NCBI GenBank assembly: GCA_023678885.1
Contig: CM042985.1
Coordinates: 31,754,465 to 31,818,464 of the forward strand
DNA length: 64,000 nucleotides
DNA from: Pogostemon cablin
Lineage: Eukaryota; Streptophyta; Magnoliopsida; Lamiales; Lamiaceae
Reading direction: 5' to 3'
Shown here: positions 34,706 through 45,952 of the stretch, one piece after another
How the letters are laid out: every line of letters starts with the position of its first letter
Numbering within the stretch: position 1 is the stretch's first letter
Translations under genes and position numbers: made by a program
Notes under the pieces: generated by a model
Told to the model about the DNA's origin: nothing
The model's database searches: none
The model's input: only the letters and a program-made list of their open reading frames with translations

Positions 34706-35230
34706 GGGGACGACTATTTGCACCCCAATTTTAATAAACGTACCCCAATTATTAAATGTACCCTAATAAAATTTAATAATATAAATATAATTTACTAAAC
34801 ACACCCCATATTTGATATCCTTAACCTTTTCGCTCAAACCCTTTTGTAACAATTAGAATAAAACCAAACGGAAAGATCACTGTATCTTTTCATTCTTCCT
34901 GAACAGTTTCCTGTGCAATCTCTCAACCTTAGTTTCAGTAATCCAACACTTTGTGGTCCTTTAGATACAGAAAGCGAATGACACAAGATGTTGTAACTAT
35001 ATCTTCTCTTTCTTGATTATTCTTGCTCCATTATATTTCAAACTCAAGAAATAAAATTGAATTTAGCCTTATTAGGGTTTCTAAGGTATGATTAAAAGTT
35101 TGAGATAGAATAGTTGAAACCTTAATTAATTATTTTTAAGGATATTTAAATCTTCTCGTATAAACATATTTTAAATCTATAAAATAAGGGGGGTTCGTTT
35201 AATAAATTCGGAGTGCAAATAGCCGCTTCC
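34706..35230. mobile_element. Mutator-type element with 9-bp target duplication
   Basis: The 525-bp element is flanked by the perfect 9-bp repeat CTCATTTTA (34697-34705 and 35231-35239). The inverted ends pair over about 27 bases (left GGGGACGACTATTTGCAC, right complement GGAAGCGGCTATTTGCAC). The interior at about 34860-35050 is less AT-rich than usual for a MITE and looks like transcribed plant DNA (CTTTCTTGATTATTCTTGC). This raises the possibility of a captured host fragment, which I could not identify. Confidence 0.82.
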
Positions 35231-35239
35231 CTCATTTTA

Positions 35240-36839
35240 TTATTTCATGAATTTATAGTGAGGAAAGAAGCGAACGCCAAAAGTCATAAGAGATTGAGTT
35301 TTTTTTTTTTCCTTCAAATTTTCATTTTCATAAATTTAAACTAATTTGAAATCAAAATAAAAGTAAGAACTTTTTCGACCATTGACCGTATTAAATGTTG
35401 TTAATTTTATTTATAAATGGATAATTTGCGCATTCTTTTAATTCTAACTGGGAAAAAACTTTAAACAATTTCATAATAAATATTTCAATTATCCAACAAA
35501 GTATTCAAATTTTAATTTAATGAAGTAAAGTTAAATATTAATATATTTTTGGAATTATTTGGGTGACCCATGTCACCTATTACCCAAATTATTACCGTTT
35601 ATTATCGGTTTTATATAATTTTTTTAATCATTGTCACATCACTTATTTATTTTTTTTATCCATTATCATATCACGTATATGTCCTAATTTTGTGTAAATG
35701 AACAATATTGTTGTTTACGGTGATTATTAATACTTTTCTTATTATTCTTATTTAGTATTACTTTATTTTTTAATCGGTCAAATAATGATAATATATTTAT
35801 TTAAAATAATATTTTTAATATTAAATTTATTTTGTAATAATTGATTAGTATTTTAAATTATATACTATTATTATATGAAATTTTAGAGAAATTATAATAT
35901 TTTAAATCTGTCAGTAGAATTTGCATACGTACTTTTAATATTTGAATTCTTAATTTTAATTTTTTTTATTTTTAAATATTTGAATTCTTAATTTTATTTT
36001 TTTTATTTTTAAATGTAAAAGATGCTTATAAAATAGATATAAACATATTATGATAAAAAGAATTATAAAATAAAATATATAAAATGATTATAATTTATTT
36101 TTAAAGTAAAAATTCCATTAACAAATATAATCTTTTTTAATTGGGCCACTTATGTTAAAGTTAACTACCTTCTATGCGTATGTGATAAAGGGATATGAAT
36201 TATTACCGACTACTTGAATAGAAAATCAGTTTTAAAAAGTATTTCTTCATCTAACCGTAATACTTATATCTGATGGCTCTGATATGTTTGGGTCATATAT
36301 TACCCAGGTCATGTAAGAATTAGCCTATATTTTTTAAGATAGAAAAAACAAAAACTAAATAACATTTATTTAAAATTTCAATTTAATGTTTTATAATTTA
36401 TTCAATTAAACGATTATTGATTTTCCTTAAATATTATCGCGCAAATAAATATAGTTAGTGGTTAACTGTTATTGAATCCAACTGTAATCAATAATTACTA
36501 GTATATCTTAACCATAGTTAAGTTGAATCTCAACCCTTCGTTTACTTTAGACTGCCTTGCTTTTAGAGCTACTATTGACTAACCTAAATTAAAGTAAAAA
36601 TAATACTCAATATTAAAACAATAAAATAATCAAATTTCATTAATCCATTTCACTCACTACAATGCATTGGTCCTTTCAATATCAAAACCCCACTACAAGT
36701 TTTATTAATCTAATTCAACTACCCTAATCAACAAACTAATTTAATTTAATCCGACACCGTAAGAAACAGAATAAATATATTACTATTTTATTCATTAAAC
36801 AAATACTCACACAACCAATTACATGACTAATTTATCATA
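35240..36839. other. AT-rich intergenic DNA
   Basis: No gene is visible. A weak inverted pair may mark an eroded fold-back element: about 35560-35595 (ATTTGGGTGACCCATGTCAC) against about 36288-36325 (TTTGGGTCATAT...CAGGTCATGT). A direct repeat TATTTGAATTCTTAATTTTA lies at about 35938 and 35977. Confidence 0.45.
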
Positions 36840-37422
36840 TCATTATATATTAAAAGTGGTTTAGCAAGTGTTAACATTTTTTTTTCATTTTATCCTTACC
36901 TATTTTCCTTTACTACACTTTTAGCCTGTATTTATCATATTATATTTTATAATATATTAAAATGACATAATTAATTACATCATAATATGCGAATGAACCA
37001 AAGAGACTAATCAATTATTATAAAATATTTATCATAATTTTTAGTTAATTAATAAACTTATATTAACACAACTTTTTAACTTCAGAGCAATAAATTTTAT
37101 AAAGTTATTTAATATGTGAATGAACTCAAAAGACTAATCAATTATTATAAAATATTGGACAGCCTTTTGTGATATTTTCATTTGAAAAATATTGTTCATT
37201 TTCAATTAGACACTAAAATTTTTTGAAGACATATGGATGTTAATTTGATGTATTGAGGTGATTGTGATCTACTCTCAAGTGCATATTCAACAAGATTGTG
37301 TACGTTACTTCTACTCACATCTCACACACATTTGTCGTCATGGATTTTTAGTTCTTGATCATTTAGAAAAAGTAGTTTGTAATCAATAGATTTATGAACT
37401 TGGTTTCAATTTTGGTATAAAT

Positions 37423-39327
37423 TGATAAGAGCAAGTGTACTCTATCGCGTAGTAGACCGTAGTGACCAAGTGCAAAATTTAGAAATATCGAACCCAATGG
37501 AGAAAGTGGGTAGCCGTATTTGAAAGATGCTTCACTCTAGTAGGACTAATCAATAAAGAGGGGGGTTATTTAACTAAAACTAACAAACTAAGAAAGAATT
37601 AAAGATAAAAAAATGTACAAATGAGATGGAATATGGATGAAGGTGAGCAATCTAAGAAGTATGTAAGGCAAGCAAAATTCATGGATAAGGTATATAGACT
37701 CACACACACACACACATGCATTGATGGTTTTCATGTTATGATATTAAGGGCAATCGCGTTTATACCCCTAATCTCTATGGCCAAGGCAATTAGGTTCTCA
37801 ACTCTTTTACAAGTTTAAATCTCCTATGATTGTTCTTACTCTCAATTCCCATGAAGGTACTATAATCATAAGTTGGGTTCCCCTCACTAGTTCATCACTA
37901 ATGTCCTATCATGAGGTTCTAAGCACAAGAAGGGTATGACTTACCTCCCCTCACACTAACTAAGTCATCTCATGCAATCAATGATTCAATTAAACCACTA
38001 AGCATAATATTGGAATGGTCATCCTAACACTATTCACACAAATCATATATAAAATGAGAATAAGCATTCATGATAGAAAATATTCATAACAATCATTTCA
38101 TCAAATATGTGGTGTGCAAAATCTACATAATCTCTAATCAATCATATTGCTAGCCTCACATGAGGACTAGCCACTACATATCATAATAAAATCAATATAT
38201 TCCATGGCATGCTCCAATTGAGCCAAATAATGAAGAAAATAACAAAATAAAGGTAAGTTGGCTCCCCTTTGATGGTGAACTTCCTAACTTCCTTCTCCTT
38301 GATCATGCTAAAATCTTCAATCAATGATGAATTCCTCTTTTTAAATTGGTGGATGGATGGATTTATGGATGGATTTAAGGAGATCAAGTGGATTGGATGG
38401 ATGAAGTGAAGGATGGAAGAGATGGAGATGAATGTGTGTGATTTAGGTGTCTAGTGTGTTTAGAAACTGATCCAAAATGATTCATCTCGTAATTTGTGAT
38501 CAAAACTTGCATTTATACCCCATGGAAGCTTCTATAATACATTTTGAAACTGACTTCGTGAAGAGCTCGACTCGAGTTGGTGTAGCTCGGGTCGAGTTGG
38601 TGCATCGCGTGCAGCGCAGTATTACCGTTTCGCGCATAACTTTCACATTCGAACTCTGATTTGAGTGATTCTTGCGCTCACGCAATTCTCTCTTCCTTGG
38701 CTTTTCAACCATATATCACACTTCTAGTTTTGAGCTCCACATGAATACAGAAGAATTAAACAATTTAGAAGTACGTTTCTGGGCAGTTTTCGGTGTTCGA
38801 CGGAGCATGGGTCGTGTTCCGCACACGCCATCGGCGTGGGCGAGCAGGTGTTTCTGATGCTGGCACACGGCTCCTGTTACAGGCCCATGTTTGGTACACG
38901 TTTCGAGCTTTCAGCACCAACTCGACTCGAGTTCAGGACTCTGGTCGAGTTTAGGACTCTGGTCGAGTTTGGGGTCGAGTTTAGGATTCTGGTCGAGTTG
39001 GTGCAATTTTCAGCAATTTTGTTTCGGCTCGTTCTCCCTCGTTTCAACTCTGAATTGAGATTCATTTTTTTTCACATCTTTCTTATCGTGTCTAGAATCC
39101 ATTTTTACTAGAAAATCACACAAATTACACCAAAGTGTCAATTCTCTAAATATTCACAAATATAGCACAATTTAAGGCACTTAATCATGAAAATCACATT
39201 TTATCATTTCAAAGCACACATCTACATATTTTCATATAACACCACCAAATGATATACAAAATGAATAAAAACACACAAAATACATAATAAAAATACACTA
39301 AAATCTTGGTGAAAACGACACCAATCA
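37423..39327 (+). repeat. Candidate solo LTR or LTR-like block
   Basis: It starts TGATAAGAGCAAGTGTACTC and ends GACACCAATCA, so it is TG...CA bounded. It is less AT-rich than its surroundings and lacks coding content. Inside are a (CA)n run at about 37701-37716 and GGTCGAGTTTAGGACTCT repeated three times at about 38935-38995. The size (about 1.9 kb) suits a large plant LTR. I could not see a 5-bp target duplication or a partner LTR. Open frames at 37621, 38181, 38477 and 38836 have no recognisable domains. Confidence 0.35.
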
Positions 39328-41775
39328 ATTTACTAAGTCCTCCCATTGCTTTGATATGTGGAGTATTAAAATTTTTAATTGTATGTATGTTTAGAAATAG
39401 TATTATACAAGTTTAATAAATAGTGTACATGTAGTGTTCAATATATTTGAAAATAACTATAGTTAAGTTATTTCACTCCTCTATGCATTATTATTATTAT
39501 TGTTATTGTTATTTTAAATTTTATTTTAACCAATAGATTCAAATATGTGACAACTTTATTTGCCCGTTGTTTCTCTAAAAAAAACAATGGTGCATAAAAA
39601 AAAGATTATTCACAAGAGTTCAAAAGAAATATATTATAAAACGAAAAACTGAAATTAAAAAATCCATCTCAATTCATGAGGACTGAGGTTAGTTATGTAA
39701 ATTAAAAAAAATCACACTACATTAATAAAGTATAATCATCACATAATATAATATATATATGTTATTTATATTGCAAATGTTTTATTATCAGACAATAATA
39801 TATATACATAAAACACCATACAAAAGGTCCCCTATTTTTATCACGATAAAAAAAACCAAAATATTAATATTTAGAAACACCCTAACAAAAAATATGTACA
39901 TCTTTCCTCCTAATCAATTAATTTAACTGATTGTAACTTCATTAAATTCTTAAGAATGCGCCATGGAGAATAATTCTAAACGATTAGACATATTATTTCT
40001 AGACTTCTATTAAACTGTAGTATGTAAAATGAAAAGGTTACAACGAATGAGACATGAGGGAAGAAGTTATTGGGCAAGTAATAATTAGGAACATCACTCC
40101 TATTAATCTTAAAATTCTAAGAGTTTAGAAATAATAATTGCAGGAAGTTAGAGTGATTCTTAAAAATTTTCAATTGTATGTATGTTTAGAAATAGTATTA
40201 TAGAAGTTTAATAAATAAGTTATGAACAAAAAGTTAAAATCACAATTAAAATTCACTTTAAATTAAAATTTCCTTACCTTGAAAACAAAATTATAAATAT
40301 TCTCGATAACTATTATTTAAAAATATTTAACATCAAAAGTAATTAAATAATTAAAATGTCAAACCATTTAAGTTTTCTTTTAGAGTATTGCGTGACTTCT
40401 CCTTTTCTGTGCGAACACCTATCTATTTGTTTGTAGATTGACGCATGCCTAGCTACATATATTTTGATGAGGTATTTTCTTCCCCTTTACTTTGTTCGTT
40501 GCTACTATAAATTTTACTTATAAAATGTGGAGTATCTATTGAAAACATGATAAAGACTTATTTGCATGACTCCGTTATTAATTATAATATTTTGGTTTTT
40601 AGAACTTATTACATGATTTTCTCAAGATTGATAGTCTAATGAGCTTACTGATGTCAATATTTAATTTGCATATGTTGTCCGAAAGCTGAAAGGGAAGCAA
40701 GAAACAAGAGCGTGTATAGTAAGATATTTCTTTATTTCTTTTACTTAATTAATTGCTCATGAAGATCCCATATCTCTATGTGAAAATTTTGTTTTAAGAC
40801 ATTGTTTCTTTAAGTATAAACCCGCTTTGCATTTTATTATAATATTAATCATTAGCATATTTCTTTCAGATTAATGGTATGCACCCTTTCTTTCATTATA
40901 AATTCTTTACTCTACTCAAAATCCTTTGAGTGCACATTTAATTTAGGGTAATGAAGTATTAAGGAAAGTGGAGGTGATAAGGTGTTTTATCGTGGAATCA
41001 GCGATGGAGAATGGGTCTTCGCGAACATAATATGGTGGAACAGTTGCAATTGGAGTTTCAATTAAATTACCATAAACAATCTTGACAAGAAATTTCTATT
41101 ATTTGATTGATTAATTCTTGATTTTTGGTTTAATGTTCATCGCTCTATGTTGAGCTAGGAGAGTATAAAAAGCTCTGAATGTTCATGCTATTGTCGGTAG
41201 TATTTTATTTCCTCTAATTTATTAGGAAATGAAAATCAAAGTAGTACTGATCCACATGACTTCATATATACCTCATGTAATATTTTCACCAAATCCATGT
41301 TGTTGATGTCTGTAAATGTCATGTTATGTACTTGTCCCATATTTATTTGTATTTTGGAAAAATTATTTGGATTCTTATGCTGCCTATTTATTAAGTTGAG
41401 AGATTAACTCATATTAGAAATAATTTATTGAGTTGAGTGACTAACACATATTAGAAATAGATTGGGAAATAAAAAAATAAAGTGACTTTGAAAACTCAAA
41501 ATTAAAACCTTAAAAACATCAACCACACCACCTCACTTTTGAATCTTCATGAATATCCAATTAAGTATCAACCAAATGTTAACACCTTATATTTTTCAAT
41601 ATTTTAAAAATGTCAAATTAACCATGACACTCCATATTTTAAAATTCCCTTTAAAAATATGTACCTTTAAAGTTTAATGATATAGAAGACTGTGTTGAAA
41701 ATTAATATTTTTTAATAAGAAAACTACATTTAAAAAAATAAAAAAATAGCATACTACAAAATATAATATGCATGT

Positions 41776-41803
41776 GACGTGCATCGCACGTCTATAAAAC
41801 TAG
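41776..41803 (+). terminator. Helitron 3' hairpin and CTAG end
   Basis: A perfect stem of seven G/C-rich pairs with an ATC loop is followed by TATAAAACTAG. In Helitrons this hairpin signals termination of rolling-circle transfer. Confidence 0.7.
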
Positions 41804-41936
41804 TTAGATTAAAAAGTGCTATAGAAAAACAATAATAAAAAGACGAATATAACTCTCTCTGCTTTATTTTTTTAATTTTAAAATGTGTGTAATAGTGAAA
41901 TATAGTGAATAATTAAGAAAAAAAAAAGAAAATAGA

Positions 41937-42125
41937 CAAAAGCTCATGGGTCCCCGGGGACACGAAGGGATACTCCATGTCCCCATGTAAACACAACCCT
42001 TCTCCCTATACTCTATTTAAACCTATGTATTGCTAAGTGTTTAAATTGTAAAGGGGCACGAAAATTGCAAAGGTGCATGAAATGTGCTCCGTGCGCCCGA
42101 GTGCACAGGAGCCTCACTCAAGAAA
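41937..42125. repeat. Small dispersed repeat (GCTCATG...CCTCACTCAA family)
   Basis: The block starts CAAAAGCTCATGGGTCCC and ends GAGCCTCACTCAAGA. It resembles the block at 44646-44780 in start, middle (ACACAACC.TCTCC...TCTATTTAAAC.TATGTA) and end. A related block seems to sit inside the MITE at 9940-10450. No terminal inverted repeat is clear. Confidence 0.6.
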
Positions 42126-42205
42126 ATATACATTTCTTTACTTTATAAATAATATCACTTATAACCACTTTTTTTTACGTAAACCTTTGCATTGATCAAG
42201 AAATC

Positions 42206-42650
42206 AAATGATCAGTGATTACATCGTTCATAATAGACAATGGAAGTGACAGTTCAAAATAAGCGTAATCAATGAAAAAAATATAAGAAGCTAGTTTATG
42301 CGCTACTCAGTTGGCCAAATGACTAATTTAGGTAAAAGATGATACTTTCAAATTTGGAGCCAAGTGAGATGATTTTTTCGGCAATACCATCAAAGTAGGA
42401 GAGGTTCATCCCTTGCTTTGTGAGGGTAGATATAAATTTGAGAATCTACTTCAAAAATAACATTCTTGATTCTCTGTTCATGGACAGTCTCTAGCCCCTT
42501 TTGAGAAGCTATGGCTTCTCTAATATTCACTATGTAACATACTTTTATGAGCTCAGCCAAGCACCAAGAAATTCTGCCTCTATAATTCCTTGCAACTCCA
42601 CCTATGCCCATTCCCAATCTTTATTGAATAGGCGTGCCAGTGTTAATTTT
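42206..42650 (-). pseudogene. RNase H (RVT_3/LINE-type) fragment, broken
   Basis: On the minus strand a plant RNase H type-1 fold of the LINE-associated kind can be read: MGIGGVARNYRGRI, then REAIASQKGLE and VIFEVDSQ (42390-42617). After a frame change and stops come ...AN-VAHKLASYIFF and the usual helix, ending about 42206. The N-terminal catalytic Asp region is degraded (NTGTPI, then a stop). It is a decayed LINE tail or a RNase H-like host fragment; nothing upstream resembles a reverse transcriptase. Confidence 0.65.
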
Positions 42651-44348
42651 GATGATATCACATTGAGTAGGTTGTAGTGCAGTCAAAATTCGATTAATTA
42701 CTACAATTACTCTTAATGGAAAATTTAACTTACTTTTTAAAGTTAATTAACAATTTGAGATATAAAAGGATAATGGTTGTTAAGTATAAAGGTGCAATTT
42801 CTCAAGTATAAAACTATAGACAAAACGACTATTTTAAATTTGTTTTGTCTATTTTAAATTTAGAGTAAGTTTTGTATGAGTTTTTTTTTTTTTAATTATC
42901 AAATTTGTTTTTAGTTTGGAGAAGATTTGCGTGAGAGCATTTTTTTATTTTTTAAAATAATTATTAGTAATTTTTATGAAAATTTGTATATCACTTTTAA
43001 TTAAAATTATTATTACTTTTCATTTATAATATAAATTAGTTGTAAAATAATTCATTGCACTACTATCATTTTTTACTACAATATTATTACTTCTTACTTA
43101 TTTTAAAAAATTAGTCTTCCCTTAAAATGGTATCATACAAGTTTTTGCCTTTTAGTCTATTATATTTATTCATGAAATAATTCAATTGGAGATCATTATC
43201 ATTTCTCTAAGAATTATTTTTATTTAAAAATAGGCAAAGTATTCTTTGCACTTGGTTCATATTGGTAACTTATGTTATATTAAACTCTTAATACTTTGTT
43301 AGTTTAATGAAATATTCACAAATTTCGCCCTTAAGTTGTAATTTAAGGAATCCCTTAATTTTAACTAATGGCATTAGACAAAAATTAAATCCGCTTTAAT
43401 GTACTCCATTAAATAGAGTGTAAACTATCTTATTTTTAATAAAATTTTAAGATCAATGCAATATTATTAACCAAATTTAAGGTCTAATGTTTATTCTTAA
43501 AGTTTATAATATTTTATGATATATAATATTTTTTTATTTATTAATAAAGAAGGTTCATCATGCATTTCACGGATCCATTTTGTAAGATAATCTCGTGTGA
43601 ATTTTGTTTGGACGTTGGACAAGTTTCTATTTTGATTTGGTTTCTTGCGTTCTCGGATATATAAGGTAAATAAACGGAAGAATTACTTTTAGATACACAC
43701 TTTGTACCTATAATTACTGTGAGATATATTGATTTAAAAAAATTACTCACATACAAAATATTAAAATAAAATACCAAATATAACCCTAAACTCATACACT
43801 TTTAAACCACAAACCCTAAACCCCTCACCTAACCACTGTCGCCGCCGCCGGCTGGTCGCCGGACCACCGCCGAATATACACTTTTTTTGCTGCACCCATA
43901 TTTTTTACTGCACACACTTTTGCTGCACATGAATTTTCATGCTGCACACAAACATTTATGTGCAGCACATTGTAAGGGTAATATTGGAATATCACTATAT
44001 ATTTTTGTAGTTAGTAATAATATTTTTGTATGTTTGTATCTCATTGTAATAAAGGAATTTTTCATGTACCTAATAGTAAGTATCCCTAAATAAATATATA
44101 ATATTTTGTTTAAAATTTTATACATTTTAATTAATAAGAATATATATTTTTCATTTAAAAGATCGATTGAAATATGAATAGTATAAATATTTGATTTAAA
44201 AAATTTTAAATTTTTTCTAAAAATATAAGAGTATAAGTTTTTATATTAAATTGTATAACATTTGCTGTTAAAGAATTCAAGAAAAATGTGGAATTTTTAG
44301 CCTTTTATCTTAGATTCAATTATCATATTTAAATGCAGCTTTATACTA
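42651..44348. other. AT-rich intergenic DNA with one GC-rich core
   Basis: No gene is supported. At about 43815-43875 a very GC-rich patch (GTCGCCGCCGCCGGCTGG) stands out, followed by five TGCTGCAC/CTGCACA motifs (43888-43972). Weak inverse similarity flanks it (GATACACACTTTGTACC near 43692, the complement of GGTACATG near 44068), so it may be a small fold-back element. Short open frames at 43541, 43887 and 43937 are not convincing. Confidence 0.4.
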
Positions 44349-44573
44349 CTCCCTCCTGCTATTGTTAATGTATCCATTTATTTTTTGCACGTGGATTAAT
44401 GAGTATTATTATTTTATGTGTACTGGGTAGTTGTATTAGTGGAGGGTTTGGGTCCCATATTTTAATTGTATTAGTGAGAGTGTGTGTCCCATATATCTAA
44501 AAAGGAAATAGATAAATTGAGAGTGGACGACCCAAAATAATAAAATGGATAGATTAATGATGGACAGAGGGAG
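44349..44573. mobile_element. Stowaway-like MITE
   Basis: The ends are CTCCCTCCTGCTATTG and GATGGACAGAGGGAG with TA on both sides (44347-44348, 44574-44575). It is the nearest recognisable transposon upstream of the ARF gene, about 800 bp before its first TATA-like box. Confidence 0.78.
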
Positions 44574-44645
44574 TAATAGACAAAGAACGGGTTAATCGTA
44601 TTTTGTTAGATAGACCTTCTCCACTATTTAAAATAGAAAAAAAAT

Positions 44646-44780
44646 AGGCAAAAGCTCATGCGCTCCCGGAATACCTATATTTCATGTGAACACAACCATC
44701 TCCCCTCCATATTCTATTTAAACATATGTAATTGCAAAGGGACACGGTATCCCGGGCACAAGGTCCTCACTCAAAAAAAT
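44646..44780. repeat. Small dispersed repeat, second copy
   Basis: It begins GCAAAAGCTCATGCGCTCCC and ends AAGGTCCTCACTCAAAA, matching the organisation of the block at 41937-42125. Confidence 0.55.
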
Positions 44781-45172
44781 ATATATAATTTTCGAATATT
44801 AGTTAGTATTTTCGTATCTAAAAAATGATACTCCATTAAACCTGATATTTAGGATTTGTAGCGCGAAATCTGGTATTTGTTGGACCCTATTTTATTGCAT
44901 CATAAAAGTAATTATTAATTGAGAAGAAGAAGACAGTGGGATTGTTGGTTTTAATACTGTCTGTGTTGTTATCTTGCGAAGGTACATCAGAAGTTTCTTC
45001 AGATCCGAAGAAAAAGGTAAGAAGTAATATTTAACCCCTAATGGAAAGTGGAATTAGATTACAGTAATTAAAACTGATCAAGTGAAAAATGAATTCTTTA
45101 TTAGTATTATAATTAACGAGAAAGACTCGCTAAACGACGCTTTTTGTGTTCGTGTGAAGACTTTGCTTGCAT

Positions 45173-45345
45173 ACTATATATTCACTGTTGAGAGAGAGAA
45201 AAAAGAGAGAGAAAGTAGTTGGAGAGAGAGAGAGAGTGCGCGGTTCGTGTGTGTGAATTGTGAATGGTGGAGTTGAGTGTGAAATATGGGGGAATGAATT
45301 TAAGAGGGAGTTTTGAGTAAACGAAACCATCGGCTATATATAAAT
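45173..45345 (+). promoter_or_regulatory. Candidate ARF promoter and GA-rich leader
   Basis: Two TATA-like boxes precede the ARF coding region: TACTATATATTC near 45173 and GGCTATATATAAATC near 45332. Between them is a GA-rich tract (45193-45238, GAGAGAGAG runs), common in plant 5' leaders. If the first box is used, the tract is transcribed. I saw no clear TGTCTC auxin element nearby. Confidence 0.45.
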
Positions 45346-45731
45346 CATCTCTGCTATTTTGTGCTGTGATTTCGATTCTTGATTTTCTGAAACATTTCTT
45401 TGGCTTGAAGAAACGTTTCGAATTTGGGTGGGAAAGTGGAGGAGCATTGAATTTGGATGTGGGTTTTCGGTTTTGGGGAGAAATAAGATTTACTTTCTTT
45501 GTTGTTGGGAAGTCGGGTCAAATAATCTTCTTGAAAAGGATATTTATCTGGTCCAACTCATGGATTTCTTGTGCTCAGCTTATTGATGATTGGTGGTCAA
45601 TTTGCTACTGGGCTTGAACAAAAAGTTACTTTTTGACTGCTGAGAATTTGATTTGATTTTTCGAAGATAAGACTTCGATTGTGGAGAGGGCTATATATAT
45701 ATATATATACATAATTGTGCTCTGTGTGTTT

Positions 45732-45951
45732 ATGAAGATGGGGTTACTAGAGGTAAGATACTTCAATTGAATGATTCTTTTTATGTATCTCTATCTCTGT
45801 TTGTGATTTTCTTGTTCTTGATGAATTTAGTGTCTGTTTCTGAGCTTTGCCTTGCCCTTTGTTTTGTGACAGTGTTGTTGATAACAATGCATTGATTGAT
45901 TGTGTATGAATTCAGTTGGGTTTAATTGCCATGATAACAATTCTTGATTGA
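45732..45951 (+). promoter_or_regulatory. Possible 5'-UTR intron and upstream ORF of the ARF gene
   Basis: A GT-AG intron is plausible at 45753-45915 (CTAGAG|GTAAGA ... GAATTCAG|TTGGG). In the spliced leader, an ATG at 45732 would open a 19-codon upstream frame ending at TGA 45949-45951, one base before the main ATG. Even without splicing, an ATG at 45931 opens a six-residue frame ending at the same TGA. Such frames could reduce initiation at the ARF start. Confidence 0.4.
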
Positions 45952-45952
45952 G

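Larger units (their letters stand above)
36840..41803 (+). mobile_element. Probable non-autonomous Helitron
   Basis: The right end has the full Helitron signature. A perfect 7-bp hairpin GACGTGC-ATC-GCACGTC (41776-41792) is followed seven bases later by CTAG (41800-41803), with T next to it. The proposed left end is TCATTATATATTAAAAGTGG after an A (36839), similar in style to the TC...TATTAAAAG starts of plant Helitrons. No Rep/helicase gene is present. The body contains a separate LTR-like block (37423-39327) and moderately GC-containing pieces (about 40380-41180) that could be gene remnants. The 3' end is firmer than the 5' end. Confidence 0.6.

Noticed and set aside
37701..37716. Possible short CRISPR-like or regulatory repeat
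   Set aside because: It is a plain CA dinucleotide run; no repeat-spacer structure exists anywhere in the window.
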